Positions 41,952 through 50,663 of a DNA stretch of 56,757 bases are shown piece after piece (the first letter of the stretch is position 1; every line of letters begins with the position of its first letter). The notes under the pieces were generated by a model. The model was not told where the DNA came from and did not search any database. It saw nothing but the letters and a program-made list of their open reading frames with translations. The translations under genes were made by a program, and so were the position numbers. Location: positions 1-56,757 of the forward strand of contig CAZVYQ010000015.1 of NCBI GenBank assembly GCA_964631375.1, read 5' to 3'. The DNA is from JAAYYM01 sp964631375 (lineage in GTDB: Bacteria; Bacillota; Clostridia; Lachnospirales; Lachnospiraceae).

Positions 41952-43254
41952 TATCGGCCTCAAGATTCTTGCGGTCGTTGCTTCAACCTTGTTATGGCTG
42001 GTAGTAGTCAATATTGATGATCCTGTTAATTCCAGAACCTTTTCTTCCATTCCGGTAGAGGTGATTAACGGTGACACCATAACAAAGGAAGGAAAAGTAT
42101 ATGAGATATTAGACGACAGTGATACGATCAGTGTCGTAGTAACTGCCAAACGTTCTGTATTGGAGGAACTCAGCAGAGATAACATCAAGGCCACGGCAGA
42201 TATGATGGATATGACATTTATGGATACCGTCGCAATTGATGTGAGATCCAACAGGTATGCGGATCGTATAGATTCGATCGTACCAAGGACTAAGAATCTA
42301 AAGGTAAAAATAGAGGATCTGGTACGTAAACAATTCTCAATCGAAGTAGATACGATCGGAACCCCGGAACAGGGGTATACTCTCGGAGACATTTCTACAA
42401 ATGTCAATGTGGTTTCCATATCAGGACCGGTATCGATGATATCAAAGATTGTACGTGTTGCGGCTGAGGTTGATACCTCAGGATTGAAGCGGGATATATC
42501 AACAGATGCTGCTTTGGTGTTGTTTGATGTCAATGGAAATGAGGTCGCAAGTGATCTGATCAAATCAACTGTCGAATCGGTTCATGTAAACGTTGTGATG
42601 CTGCAGACGAAGGATATTCCACTTACCTTTGCAGCTAAGGGAAATACAACGAATGATTTTGGAATGACAGGTCTCGTAGAGGCTTCACCGTCAACCATTA
42701 CTGTTGCAGGAAAGGGTTCTGCATATACAGGTCTGGAAAGTATGGCAGTAGATACAGAGGATCTGGGAGTAGAGGGAGCCACAACTGACGTTGAAACAGT
42801 TATAAATATCAAAAAGTATCTTCCAAAGGGTGTAGTATTTGCAAATCATGATTTTGACGGAAATGTATCGGTGAAGGTTTATATTGCACCTTTACAGATC
42901 AAAGAGATCGAATTGACGACAGATCATATTTCATTTACAAACATTCCTGGGGGATATGAGGCAGTACTGACCGATATTGGAAGTTCGATTTATATGAATG
43001 TCAAGGGACTTGGAGATGAGTTTACACAACTGGATGGCAGTACGTTATTTGGTGTGATTGATGTTGGTGCGGTATTACCGGAGGTGAGTGAGGAAACAAC
43101 CACTCTGACCGGTTTTTATGCAGGGCAGGTCGTGTGTGCATTCCCGGCAGGAATCACAGAGGTCGAACCTAAGACCATGCATTTTATTCTCAAGAAAGTT
43201 GGAGAAGAGGTACAACAAGAAGACTTATCCGGAGGCGAGCAGGACAATGAGTAG
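41929..43254 (+). CDS. cdaR: CdaR, YbbR-domain regulator of CdaA
   Basis: A 441-residue membrane-anchored protein with a single N-terminal transmembrane segment (NNIGLKILAVVASTLLWLVVV) and four extracellular YbbR-like beta repeats. The repeat pattern recurs as FSSIPVEVING, FSIEVDTIGTPEQGYTLG, IPLTFAAKGNTTNDFGM and IELTTDHISFTNIPGGYEAVL. CdaR binds CdaA and tunes c-di-AMP production. The acidic tail ends in EQDNE. It overlaps cdaA by 23 bp and glmM by 8 bp. Note that this CdaR is unrelated to the HTH regulator at 19018. Confidence 0.94.
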   Translation: MKKKLTNNIGLKILAVVASTLLWLVVVNIDDPVNSRTFSSIPVEVINGDTITKEGKVYEILDDSDTISVVVTAKRSVLEELSRDNIKATADMMDMTFMDTVAIDVRSNRYADRIDSIVPRTKNLKVKIEDLVRKQFSIEVDTIGTPEQGYTLGDISTNVNVVSISGPVSMISKIVRVAAEVDTSGLKRDISTDAALVLFDVNGNEVASDLIKSTVESVHVNVVMLQTKDIPLTFAAKGNTTNDFGMTGLVEASPSTITVAGKGSAYTGLESMAVDTEDLGVEGATTDVETVINIKKYLPKGVVFANHDFDGNVSVKVYIAPLQIKEIELTTDHISFTNIPGGYEAVLTDIGSSIYMNVKGLGDEFTQLDGSTLFGVIDVGAVLPEVSEETTTLTGFYAGQVVCAFPAGITEVEPKTMHFILKKVGEEVQQEDLSGGEQDNE

Positions 43255-44596
43255 ATTATTTGGAACAGATGGTGTCAGGGGTGTAGCCAATTCAGAATTA
43301 ACCCCATTATTAGCAATGCAGTTAGGTCAGGCAGGAGCGTTTGCTCTTACAAAACACAATTCACACAAACCCACGATTATGGTAGGGTGTGATACGAGAA
43401 TTTCAGGAGATATGCTTGCAAATGCACTGATGGCAGGTATATGTTCAGTGGGTGCAAATGCTGTTTATGTTGGTGTTGTACCAACTCCGGCAGTGGCGTA
43501 TCTGACTAGAAAGTACAAGGTAGATGCAGGAGTAGTTATATCAGCATCTCATAATCCGGTGGAATTTAACGGAATCAAATTCTTCAATGGTGAGGGATAT
43601 AAGCTTTCTGATGCCATCGAAGATGAGATTGAAGGTTATATCAATAGTGGTCTGGAGGGAATACCGTTTCCGACCGGTGCCGGTGTAGGGAAAATCAAAT
43701 ATCGTACCGATGCCAGAGAAGAATATATCAACCATGCCAGAAAGGCAGTATCAGTTGATTTGACCGGGCTGAAGATCGTGGTAGACTGTGCAGAAGGTGC
43801 TGCGTATTATACTTCGATTGAGACGCTTAAGGAAATGGGTGCAGAGGTGATTGCAATCCATAACAATCCGGACGGAACTAACATCAATGCAAACTGTGGT
43901 TCCACACATCTGGAAGAACTGATGGCTAGAGTCGTATATGAAAAGGCTGCTTTGGGTCTGGCATTTGATGGAGATGCTGACAGATTGATGGCGGTTGATG
44001 AAAACGGAAAACAGGTAAACGGCGATGAATTGATGGCGATTGTCGGTTACTATATGAAGAAGAAAAAGAAACTGAAGAATGATACCATTGTTGCTACAGT
44101 TATGAGCAATCTGGGATTTTTCCTAATGGGAGAAGAAAAGGGCATCACAATTGAAAAGACTAAGGTCGGAGACAGATATGTTCTGGAGAGAATGTTGGAG
44201 ATCAATGCGACACTTGGGGGAGAACAATCGGGTCATATCATCTTTTTAGATGAGAATACGACCGGTGACGGTTTGCTCAGTGCGTTGCATCTTTTGGAAG
44301 TATTGGTGGAGAGTAAAAAACCTCTGTCACAGTTAGCCAAGATCATGGAAATGATGCCTCAGGCACTTGTGAATGCAAAAGTTCCTAATCATAAAAAGGA
44401 ATCCTTTATGGAGTATCCGGAAATTGCCGAAGCCATTGCCACACTGGAGAAGCAGTTTGACGGAAAAGGCCGTGTCCTGATCAGACCATCCGGTACAGAA
44501 CCGATGGTACGTGTCATGATCGAAGGAAAGGATCAGACAGTGATCGATGAGGAAGCAAAGAGGCTGGCAACACTGATTGAAAAGGTAATGCTTTAG
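43247..44596 (+). CDS. glmM: Phosphoglucosamine mutase
   Basis: A 449-residue enzyme that converts glucosamine-6-phosphate to glucosamine-1-phosphate for UDP-GlcNAc synthesis. It starts MSRLFGTDGVRGVANSELTP. The phosphoserine loop is SASHNPVEFNG, the metal loop is DGDADRLMAVD, the sugar loop is GEQSGH and the phosphate-binding loop RPSGTEPMVRVM. All are intact. I chose ATG 43247 (GGAGGCG upstream), which overlaps the last codons of cdaR; upstream in-frame starts only extend into cdaR. In other Firmicutes GlmM binds and inhibits CdaA, so the operon order has functional meaning. Confidence 0.97.
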   Translation: MSRLFGTDGVRGVANSELTPLLAMQLGQAGAFALTKHNSHKPTIMVGCDTRISGDMLANALMAGICSVGANAVYVGVVPTPAVAYLTRKYKVDAGVVISASHNPVEFNGIKFFNGEGYKLSDAIEDEIEGYINSGLEGIPFPTGAGVGKIKYRTDAREEYINHARKAVSVDLTGLKIVVDCAEGAAYYTSIETLKEMGAEVIAIHNNPDGTNINANCGSTHLEELMARVVYEKAALGLAFDGDADRLMAVDENGKQVNGDELMAIVGYYMKKKKKLKNDTIVATVMSNLGFFLMGEEKGITIEKTKVGDRYVLERMLEINATLGGEQSGHIIFLDENTTGDGLLSALHLLEVLVESKKPLSQLAKIMEMMPQALVNAKVPNHKKESFMEYPEIAEAIATLEKQFDGKGRVLIRPSGTEPMVRVMIEGKDQTVIDEEAKRLATLIEKVML

Positions 44597-44599
44597 TAC

Positions 44600-44628
44600 T
44601 TGTGATGTGATTCAAAGAATGCTATACT
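44600..44628 (+). promoter_or_regulatory. Sigma-A promoter for ptsH
   Basis: TTGTGA, 17-bp spacer, TATACT, 40 bp before the HPr start. Confidence 0.6.
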
Positions 44629-44667
44629 ATCATTTAGGGATATAGTAGAAATGGAGGTATACGGGTA

Positions 44668-44931
44668 ATGGTAAGCCAGAAGGTGGTTATCAAGAACCCC
44701 ACAGGGCTGCATCTAAGACCAGCGGGGATTCTATGTAAGGAAGCAATGCAGTTTAAATCACTGATTACTTTTAACTTCAGAGAGAATACAGCAAATGCAA
44801 AAAGCGTACTGAGTGTACTTGGAGCCTGTGTGAAGTGTGGAGATGAGGTAGAGTTCATCTGTGAAGGCGAAGACGAGGATGAAGCACTTAAGACGTTGAT
44901 TGCCGCAATTGAGAACGGTCTGGGTGAATAA
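44668..44931 (+). CDS. ptsH: Phosphocarrier protein HPr
   Basis: An 87-residue HPr that carries phosphate from EI to the sugar-specific EII proteins of the phosphotransferase system. His15 lies in NPTGLHLRPA and Ser46 in TANAKSVLSVLG; both are at the canonical positions. The protein can therefore serve both in sugar transport and, after HPr-kinase action on Ser46, in CcpA-type catabolite repression. EI (ptsI) does not follow here, so the gene is isolated from its usual partner. A GGAGG site precedes the start. Confidence 0.95.
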   Translation: MVSQKVVIKNPTGLHLRPAGILCKEAMQFKSLITFNFRENTANAKSVLSVLGACVKCGDEVEFICEGEDEDEALKTLIAAIENGLGE

Positions 44932-44964
44932 ACATATATACAGTACTCATATATGCAAGATAAC

Positions 44965-44994
44965 AAAGTCAGTCCCAATCACGGGGCTGACTTT
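44965..44994. terminator. Hairpin after ptsH
   Basis: AAAGTCAG and CCC pair with GGG and CTGACTTT around a short loop. The A-rich and T-rich ends help in both directions, but only TTT follows the stem on the plus strand. Confidence 0.6.
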
Positions 44995-45211
44995 GAATCT
45001 ATACGGATATACTCAAAGAAAGGAAGTAGAAAGACATGGGGCTAAACGAGTAATACGAAACAAATTATCCATCATTGTGAAATACAGTGTAATTTATCGA
45101 CTCCAACAGCAGATAAGTTGCTAAGTTACATATCGTACAGGGAATATGTATTCTAACAAATGAACCTGAGAAGTACATTACTTAAAAATCATAAATGGAG
45201 GATAATATAAA
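44995..45211 (+). promoter_or_regulatory. leuA upstream region, no recognised riboswitch
   Basis: About 215 bases between the ptsH hairpin and leuA. I see no T-box consensus. There is a five-codon frame (ATG at 45036, reading MGLNE) behind a good AAAGGAAG site. A 16-codon frame at 45160 (MNLRSTLLKNHKWRII) contains three Leu codons and overlaps the leuA ribosome site, but has a poor site of its own. Either could be a leader peptide, but no strong terminator lies between them and leuA. Confidence 0.3.
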
Positions 45212-46894
45212 ATGTTAAATTATAAGAGATATCAGAGGGTTCCGGTTATTGACTACCCGGAACGTGAATGGCCCAATAAGCAGATTGAAAAAGCACCGAT
45301 CTGGTGCAGTGTTGATTTACGTGATGGTAATCAGGCACTGATCGATCCCATGGTGGTAGAAGAAAAGATGGAGATGTTTCAACTTCTCGTTGATATGGGG
45401 TTCAAGGAGATCGAGATTGGATTTCCGGCTGCATCACAGATTGAATTTGATTTTCTCAGGCAGCTTGTTGACCGTAGAATGATACCTGATGATGTCAGAG
45501 TACAGGTATTAACCCAATGTCGTGAAGAACTGATTGACCGCACCTTTGAATCCATTCAGGGGATTAAACAGGCAATTGTACATATCTACAATTCTACATC
45601 TACGTTACAAAGAGATGTGGTATTTGGTATGAACCAGGAGGAGATCATTGACATCGCAGTTAAGGGTACACAAATGGTCAAGGAGCGGGCAGCAAAATTC
45701 CCCGGCAAGATCATATTAGAGTATTCTCCAGAGAGCTATACAGGAACAGAGGATGATTTTGCTATGCGGATCTGTACAGCAGTTCAGGAAACCTGGGGTG
45801 CAACAAAGGAAGATCCTGTTATCATGAATCTTCCCGCTACAGTCGAGATGACGACTCCCAATGTCTATGCAGACCGAATTGAATGGGCAGATAAGCATTT
45901 TAAGAACAGAGAATCGATTATTTTAAGTGTGCATCCGCACAATGACCGAGGTACCGGAATTGCGGCAACAGAGCTTGCTTTACTTGCCGGTGCTGAGAGA
46001 GTGGAAGGCACTCTGTTTGGCAACGGAGAGAGAACAGGCAACATTGATGTATTAAATATCGCTTATAATATGTTTTCTCAGGGAATCAATCCGGAACTTG
46101 AGATAGAACATATCAATCATATTGTTGAGGTCTATGAGAGATGCTGCAAGATGCCGATCCATGACAGACATCCATATGCAGGAAAATTGGTATTTACCGC
46201 ATTTTCTGGCTCTCATCAGGATGCGATCAACAAGGGAGTCAAGGCAATGCGTGAACGTCAGTCTCAAGTCTGGAGTGTGCCTTATCTTCCGGTGGATCCC
46301 GCAGATATCGGACGTGAATATGAGCCGATCGTTCGTATTAATTCACAATCCGGCAAGGGCGGCGTGGCATTTGTTATGGATACATACTTTGGATTCAAGC
46401 TTCCTAAGGGAATGCACAAGGAGTTTGCAAAGGTGATCCAGTTGATTTCAGAAAAGCAGGGAGAGGTTTCTCCGGAGAGAATCATGGAAGCGTTCAAGGA
46501 GGAGTATATCGAACGGAAAGAGCCTCTGCATTTTAGAAAACTAAAGGTGGATGACACCAGTGACGCAAATGACTCACAGTTTGATACACATGTAGAACTG
46601 ACCTATACACTTTATGGGATTGAAAATACCGTTGATGCTGTCGGAAATGGTCCTATTGACGCTGTACAGCGTGCTTTGAAGGAGTCAATGAATATTCATG
46701 TAAAGGTTCTGGATTACGAAGAACATGCATTACAGGGTGGTTCCAATGCACAGGCAGCAGCATATATTCATTTGCTGGATGAGGAAGATGGCAGAGTTAC
46801 CTATGGTGTCGGTGTCAGCTCCAATATTACAAGAGCATCCGTCAGAGCGATTTTCAGTGCAGTCAACAGACTGGGTCTTGCAGATCAGAAATAA
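45212..46894 (+). CDS. leuA: 2-isopropylmalate synthase (type 2)
   Basis: A 560-residue LeuA of the longer subfamily, which condenses acetyl-CoA with 2-oxoisovalerate at the start of leucine synthesis. It begins MLNYKRYQRVPVIDYPEREW. Catalytic text includes APIWCSVDLRDGNQALIDPM, the metal-binding HPHNDRGTG and LFGNGERTGNIDV. The C-terminal about 150 residues are the regulatory domain for leucine feedback (ALQGGSNAQAAAYIHLL). The start has a strong AATGGAGG site. It stands alone with a terminator at 46912; leuB-D are not here. Confidence 0.95.
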   Translation: MLNYKRYQRVPVIDYPEREWPNKQIEKAPIWCSVDLRDGNQALIDPMVVEEKMEMFQLLVDMGFKEIEIGFPAASQIEFDFLRQLVDRRMIPDDVRVQVLTQCREELIDRTFESIQGIKQAIVHIYNSTSTLQRDVVFGMNQEEIIDIAVKGTQMVKERAAKFPGKIILEYSPESYTGTEDDFAMRICTAVQETWGATKEDPVIMNLPATVEMTTPNVYADRIEWADKHFKNRESIILSVHPHNDRGTGIAATELALLAGAERVEGTLFGNGERTGNIDVLNIAYNMFSQGINPELEIEHINHIVEVYERCCKMPIHDRHPYAGKLVFTAFSGSHQDAINKGVKAMRERQSQVWSVPYLPVDPADIGREYEPIVRINSQSGKGGVAFVMDTYFGFKLPKGMHKEFAKVIQLISEKQGEVSPERIMEAFKEEYIERKEPLHFRKLKVDDTSDANDSQFDTHVELTYTLYGIENTVDAVGNGPIDAVQRALKESMNIHVKVLDYEEHALQGGSNAQAAAYIHLLDEEDGRVTYGVGVSSNITRASVRAIFSAVNRLGLADQK

Positions 46895-46911
46895 TTATAT
46901 ATGATAAAATG

Positions 46912-46944
46912 AGAACTCCTGAGGATGAAATCAGGAGTTCTTTT
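46912..46944. terminator. Intrinsic terminator after leuA
   Basis: GAACTCCTGA pairs perfectly with TCAGGAGTTC around an 8-base loop, then TTTT. It sits between convergent genes. Confidence 0.88.
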
Positions 46945-46967
46945 AAATTAATTTAAAGTAGAAGTAA

Positions 46968-48500
46968 TCAGTGTAGAAATTGTATTTTTTGCTCTTTATG
47001 AAAATGATTATAAATGGTCTGTAAAATAATCAAGAAGACTAAGAAGTATGCAGTCATATAAACCGGGAAATAGTACTTAAAATAGGAGGCAGGTGCCAGA
47101 ATAAATACGATAAACCAATGTGCGATCAGTCCACCTGTCACAAAGAAAGTAAACCAGCGTTTTTTAAATAACGATACCAGAAAAAGGATGACGGTGATCA
47201 TACAAGGTATAAAGAGATTATAGGACAAGGTCTTGATGACACTCAGTCCAAAACTCAGTAGTTGTCTGAGTCCCATGCCCTCCAGGGTGATTCTAAAAGG
47301 CTGTGCCGCGTAACAGAATGCCCCCCAGCGTGTTTTTAAAAATACATCAGGATTGTTCATGCAGATTCGCTTCATTGCTGCAGCATATTCAAAGAAATCA
47401 GCTATTGTAGCTTCCGGTCGGACGCCAATAAAACCATCCTGATATAGGATTAAAACATCCTCATAATTGATATCTCCATAATAATCATTGATTGCTGAAA
47501 TTGCATCAAGTGACAGATATCGATCTACGATGTCCAAGTCCTTTTGATTAGATGCATAATCCAGACCGTTCCGATACATATTTGTAATTGTATATGCATA
47601 AAATGGCTTCATACGATCATCGGCAGCAGCTCCCATTTCTCTGGCAAATAAACCGTTTTGCGGAATGGAGATGAGATATTGGAGTGCACAAGATGAAAGG
47701 ATTATGATCAAGGCAGTTTTTCTCGTTCGGATATTGGTATATACGACAAACATTAGAATCGGAACAAGCACTATAAGATAAATACCTTCGGTTCGCCACT
47801 GCGTCAGAACGGCACCCAGAAGTAATAACCAAAAGGCACGAGTCTTGGATAACATTCTTTTTTCAAGCAGATCAAACAACAATATAGTGATCATGAGGAG
47901 ATACAGCAGATAGTAGATGGGAAGTCTGTGTGCTGAGGCTGTATAGGCGATGACAGGGTACAACAGAAATGGCAGATAACCAAATCTACCATATTTAACA
48001 CCAAGATATTGAACCAGACGATAAACAACATATCCGATAACAAGCATCTGTATCAACACCTTTATGATGATTGGACCAAACCAGCTTGGAATCAGCATCA
48101 TACTGATGATATAATAATAGGTAGTAATATAATAGAACCAGGTGTCATGCTCCAGATTGGCAGCAGACTCAAAAATCAGAGTTTCATCATTGCTTATAAA
48201 TCCCTGTGGTAATTTGATTGCCAGGATAATGATCACCGGAATCAGACAGAAAAGTGCATATTTAATGATTTGATATTCGGCGAGATCACGTTTATCAGGA
48301 CAAAGAAGAACGCGATATAGGGTTCGATACAGAAAAAAGAGAACGACAAGTGTCAATGCCTTGCAAATAATGTAATCCGACAGGTTCTGTGTTGGTGGAA
48401 CAAGAAAGACGATTTGATCTGTAAAGAAAGTAATAATCCAGTGTATCAATGTAATACAACTAATGGGAATGATATGCTTACGTTTGATAGATTCTTTCAT
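46968..48500 (-). CDS. Unknown polytopic membrane protein, GT-C-like
   Basis: A 510-residue protein with about eleven to thirteen transmembrane segments. The layout recalls lipid-linked-sugar (GT-C) transferases: an acidic pair in the first large outer loop (FISNDETLIFESAANLEHD) and a conserved-looking ...TQWRTEGIYLI motif in the middle. A long extracellular segment lies at about 270-375. I cannot name a family. The start has a GAGGTC site 8 bases upstream. It is divergent from the DUF212 gene and convergent with leuA, a one-gene unit. Compare the minus-strand GT-C-like gene at 15879. Confidence 0.62.
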   Translation of the reverse strand: MKESIKRKHIIPISCITLIHWIITFFTDQIVFLVPPTQNLSDYIICKALTLVVLFFLYRTLYRVLLCPDKRDLAEYQIIKYALFCLIPVIIILAIKLPQGFISNDETLIFESAANLEHDTWFYYITTYYYIISMMLIPSWFGPIIIKVLIQMLVIGYVVYRLVQYLGVKYGRFGYLPFLLYPVIAYTASAHRLPIYYLLYLLMITILLFDLLEKRMLSKTRAFWLLLLGAVLTQWRTEGIYLIVLVPILMFVVYTNIRTRKTALIIILSSCALQYLISIPQNGLFAREMGAAADDRMKPFYAYTITNMYRNGLDYASNQKDLDIVDRYLSLDAISAINDYYGDINYEDVLILYQDGFIGVRPEATIADFFEYAAAMKRICMNNPDVFLKTRWGAFCYAAQPFRITLEGMGLRQLLSFGLSVIKTLSYNLFIPCMITVILFLVSLFKKRWFTFFVTGGLIAHWFIVFILAPASYFKYYFPVYMTAYFLVFLIILQTIYNHFHKEQKIQFLH

Positions 48501-48632
48501 GGCAAAATGACCTCATAAGTTTATTTAGAACGACACAAGTATAGCATATTTACACGCAGTCGTCATCCCTTGCTATTTTTATTTCTGTCATGTATAATTA
48601 ATTCGTTATTTACTTATGGAAGGAATCGCTTT

Positions 48633-49103
48633 ATGGACATCATACGGGAGATATTTTCCAACAGGATTTTTCTTGTTGCGGCTACAGGCTGGGCAGTAGC
48701 ACAGATATTAAAGACATTGATTACTCTTGCGTTAACCCGGTCATTTAATCCGGAACGTTTATTTGGATCAGGTGGAATGCCAAGCTCTCATTCATCAACA
48801 GTATGTGCAATGGCAACAGCAGTTTTGATGCAGTATGGAGGAGCATCCTTTGAGTTTGCGATTTCCGCAGTTCTTTCCATCATTGTTATGTATGATGCCG
48901 CCGGAGTTCGTCGGGAAACAGGGACACAGGCAGTTGTCTTAAATAAATTTATGGATATTTTTGCAAATATGGATATTTCCGAAGGCTCCCAGTTATCGCA
49001 GGAAAAACTAAAGGAACTCGTGGGTCATACACCTCTGCAAGTATTTGCAGGAGCAATACTCGGAGTCCTGATTGCAGTCTTTTTATACCCGGCATTATTG
49101 TGA
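48633..49103 (+). CDS. DUF212 / YuiD family membrane protein (divergent PAP2)
   Basis: A 156-residue membrane protein of the DUF212 family, a short divergent relative of PAP2 phosphatases. Visible motifs are FGSGGMPSSHSSTVCAMATA and MYDAAGVRRETGTQA. The first corresponds to the PSSH phosphatase motif and the second to the SR-x-x-x-x-H region, here without its His. About four transmembrane segments are present. I chose ATG 48633, with GGAAGGA upstream, over 48570, which lacks a site. Function is not established. Confidence 0.87.
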   Translation: MDIIREIFSNRIFLVAATGWAVAQILKTLITLALTRSFNPERLFGSGGMPSSHSSTVCAMATAVLMQYGGASFEFAISAVLSIIVMYDAAGVRRETGTQAVVLNKFMDIFANMDISEGSQLSQEKLKELVGHTPLQVFAGAILGVLIAVFLYPALL

Positions 49104-49196
49104 TTGAACGGTTGTGCCTCGATAGCGGTATAGGTTGTAAATACAGATAAAGTATTGTATGATAGATGAATAACAACACTGAAAGGGGATACACTT

Positions 49197-49637
49197 ATGG
49201 ACAGCACAACATGGCTGATACTGGTTGTTGTATTATTGTTGATAGAGATTGTCACTCTGGGGTTGACTACTTTGTGGTTTGCAGGCGGAGCATTGGTGGC
49301 TTTTGTTGCATCTCTGTTAGGTGCACCGTTGGTGGTACAGATTGTTTTATTTATTGTTGTATCCATAGTGCTGTTGCTGGTTACGAGACCGTTAGCCGTG
49401 AAATATTTTAATAAGGACAGGATCCGGACGAATGTTGAGAGCATGATAGGCGTTCAGGGGATCGTGATCAGTGAGATAGATAATCTGCAGGGAACCGGAC
49501 AGGTAACGGTTGGAAGACAGGAATGGTCTGCAAAGGCTAAAAACAACCAACAGAAATTTAAAGTTGGTGATGTTGTAAATGTAGTGGATGTACAGGGCGT
49601 GAAACTGATTGTTGAGGAAAGCAAGGAGGAAGCATAA
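49197..49637 (+). CDS. NfeD-like membrane protein
   Basis: A 146-residue short-form NfeD protein: two to three N-terminal transmembrane segments (residues 5-78) and a C-terminal OB-fold (about 85-143). The OB part reads MIGVQGIVISEIDNLQGTGQVTVGRQEWSAKA. NfeD proteins pair with SPFH proteins and are thought to assist or process them. The SPFH gene follows directly with stop/start overlap (TAATG). The start has a strong GAAAGGGG site. Confidence 0.92.
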   Translation: MDSTTWLILVVVLLLIEIVTLGLTTLWFAGGALVAFVASLLGAPLVVQIVLFIVVSIVLLLVTRPLAVKYFNKDRIRTNVESMIGVQGIVISEIDNLQGTGQVTVGRQEWSAKAKNNQQKFKVGDVVNVVDVQGVKLIVEESKEEA

Positions 49638-50554
49638 TGGGTTACACAGTAATTGTTTTGTTTGTATTGTTTTTAATTGTTTTGGCATCATGCGTAAAGA
49701 TCGTACCACAGGCACATGCATTTGTTGTTGAGAGATTAGGCGGATATCAGGGAACCTGGTCAGTCGGTATCCATTTTAAAGTTCCGTTTATTGATAAGGT
49801 AGCAAGAAGAGTGAATTTAAAAGAGCAGGTTGTTGATTTTGCACCACAGCCGGTTATTACAAAGGATAATGTAACGATGAGAATCGATACGGTCGTGTTC
49901 TTTCAGATCACAGATCCTAAGTTGTTTACCTATGGTGTTGAGAATCCGATCATGGCAATCGAGAATCTGACGGCAACGACACTTAGAAATATCATCGGTG
50001 ATCTGGAGTTGGATCAGACATTGACCTCCAGAGAGACCATTAATACAAAGATGAGAGCCTCTCTTGATATCGCAACTGATCCATGGGGAATCAAGGTAAC
50101 AAGAGTGGAATTGAAGAACATCATTCCTCCGGCAGCAATTCAGGATGCAATGGAGAAACAGATGAAGGCAGAGCGTGAGAGACGTGAATCCATCTTAAGG
50201 GCAGAGGGAGAGAAAAAATCTACGATCCTTGTGGCTGAAGGAAAGAAAGAATCCGTCATTCTTGATGCAGAAGCAGAGAAGCAATCAGCGATTCTTCGTG
50301 CAGAGGCTGAAAAGGAAAAGAGAATCAAAGAAGCTGAAGGTGAGGCAGAAGCAATTCTCAAGGTTCAGCAGGCAACGGCAGATGGTATCCGATTCCTGAG
50401 AGAAGCGGGTGCTGACGAAGCAGTATTGAAGATCAAGAGTCTCGAAGCATTTGAAAAAGCGGCTGATGGTCAGGCAACGAAGATCATTATTCCTTCTGAG
50501 ATCCAGGGAATGGCAGGTCTGGCAGCAGGTATCAAGGAAGTATTGACAAAATAA
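49637..50554 (+). CDS. SPFH/Band-7 stomatin-like protein (QmcA type)
   Basis: A 305-residue stomatin/prohibitin homologue with one N-terminal membrane segment (residues 4-22). The SPFH domain shows VPQAHAFVVERLGGYQGTW, FIDKVARRVNLKEQVVDF and GVENPIMAIENLTATTLRNIIGDLELDQTL. A long charged helix follows with repeats of AEGEKKS-, AEGKKES- and AEAEKQS-type units (about 175-245), the oligomerising coiled coil. A C-terminal cap ends the protein. With NfeD it forms the standard SPFH-NfeD pair for membrane organisation. A terminator follows at 50583. Confidence 0.95.
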   Translation: MGYTVIVLFVLFLIVLASCVKIVPQAHAFVVERLGGYQGTWSVGIHFKVPFIDKVARRVNLKEQVVDFAPQPVITKDNVTMRIDTVVFFQITDPKLFTYGVENPIMAIENLTATTLRNIIGDLELDQTLTSRETINTKMRASLDIATDPWGIKVTRVELKNIIPPAAIQDAMEKQMKAERERRESILRAEGEKKSTILVAEGKKESVILDAEAEKQSAILRAEAEKEKRIKEAEGEAEAILKVQQATADGIRFLREAGADEAVLKIKSLEAFEKAADGQATKIIIPSEIQGMAGLAAGIKEVLTK

Positions 50555-50582
50555 CAGAGAGACAGAACTACAGTATAGAGCA

Positions 50583-50620
50583 ATCACGTTGTCACCGGTA
50601 AAACCCGACAGCGTGATTTT
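50583..50620 (+). terminator. Intrinsic terminator before argF
   Basis: ATCACGTTGTC pairs with GACAGCGTGAT (one G-U) around a 13-base loop and is followed by TTTT. It closes the NfeD-SPFH unit. Confidence 0.8.
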
Positions 50621-50663
50621 GCGTGATGAGCAGATACATGGTAATCACATAGGAGGAGAAGAA

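Noticed and set aside
41868..42563. 231-residue minus-strand open frame across cdaA/cdaR
   Set aside because: Antisense to conserved genes, composition dominated by Ser, Thr and Ile, no ribosome site.
44995..45211. Leucine T-box upstream of leuA
   Set aside because: No GGTGG-type element and no terminator/antiterminator pair were found, in contrast with the clear ileS T-box.
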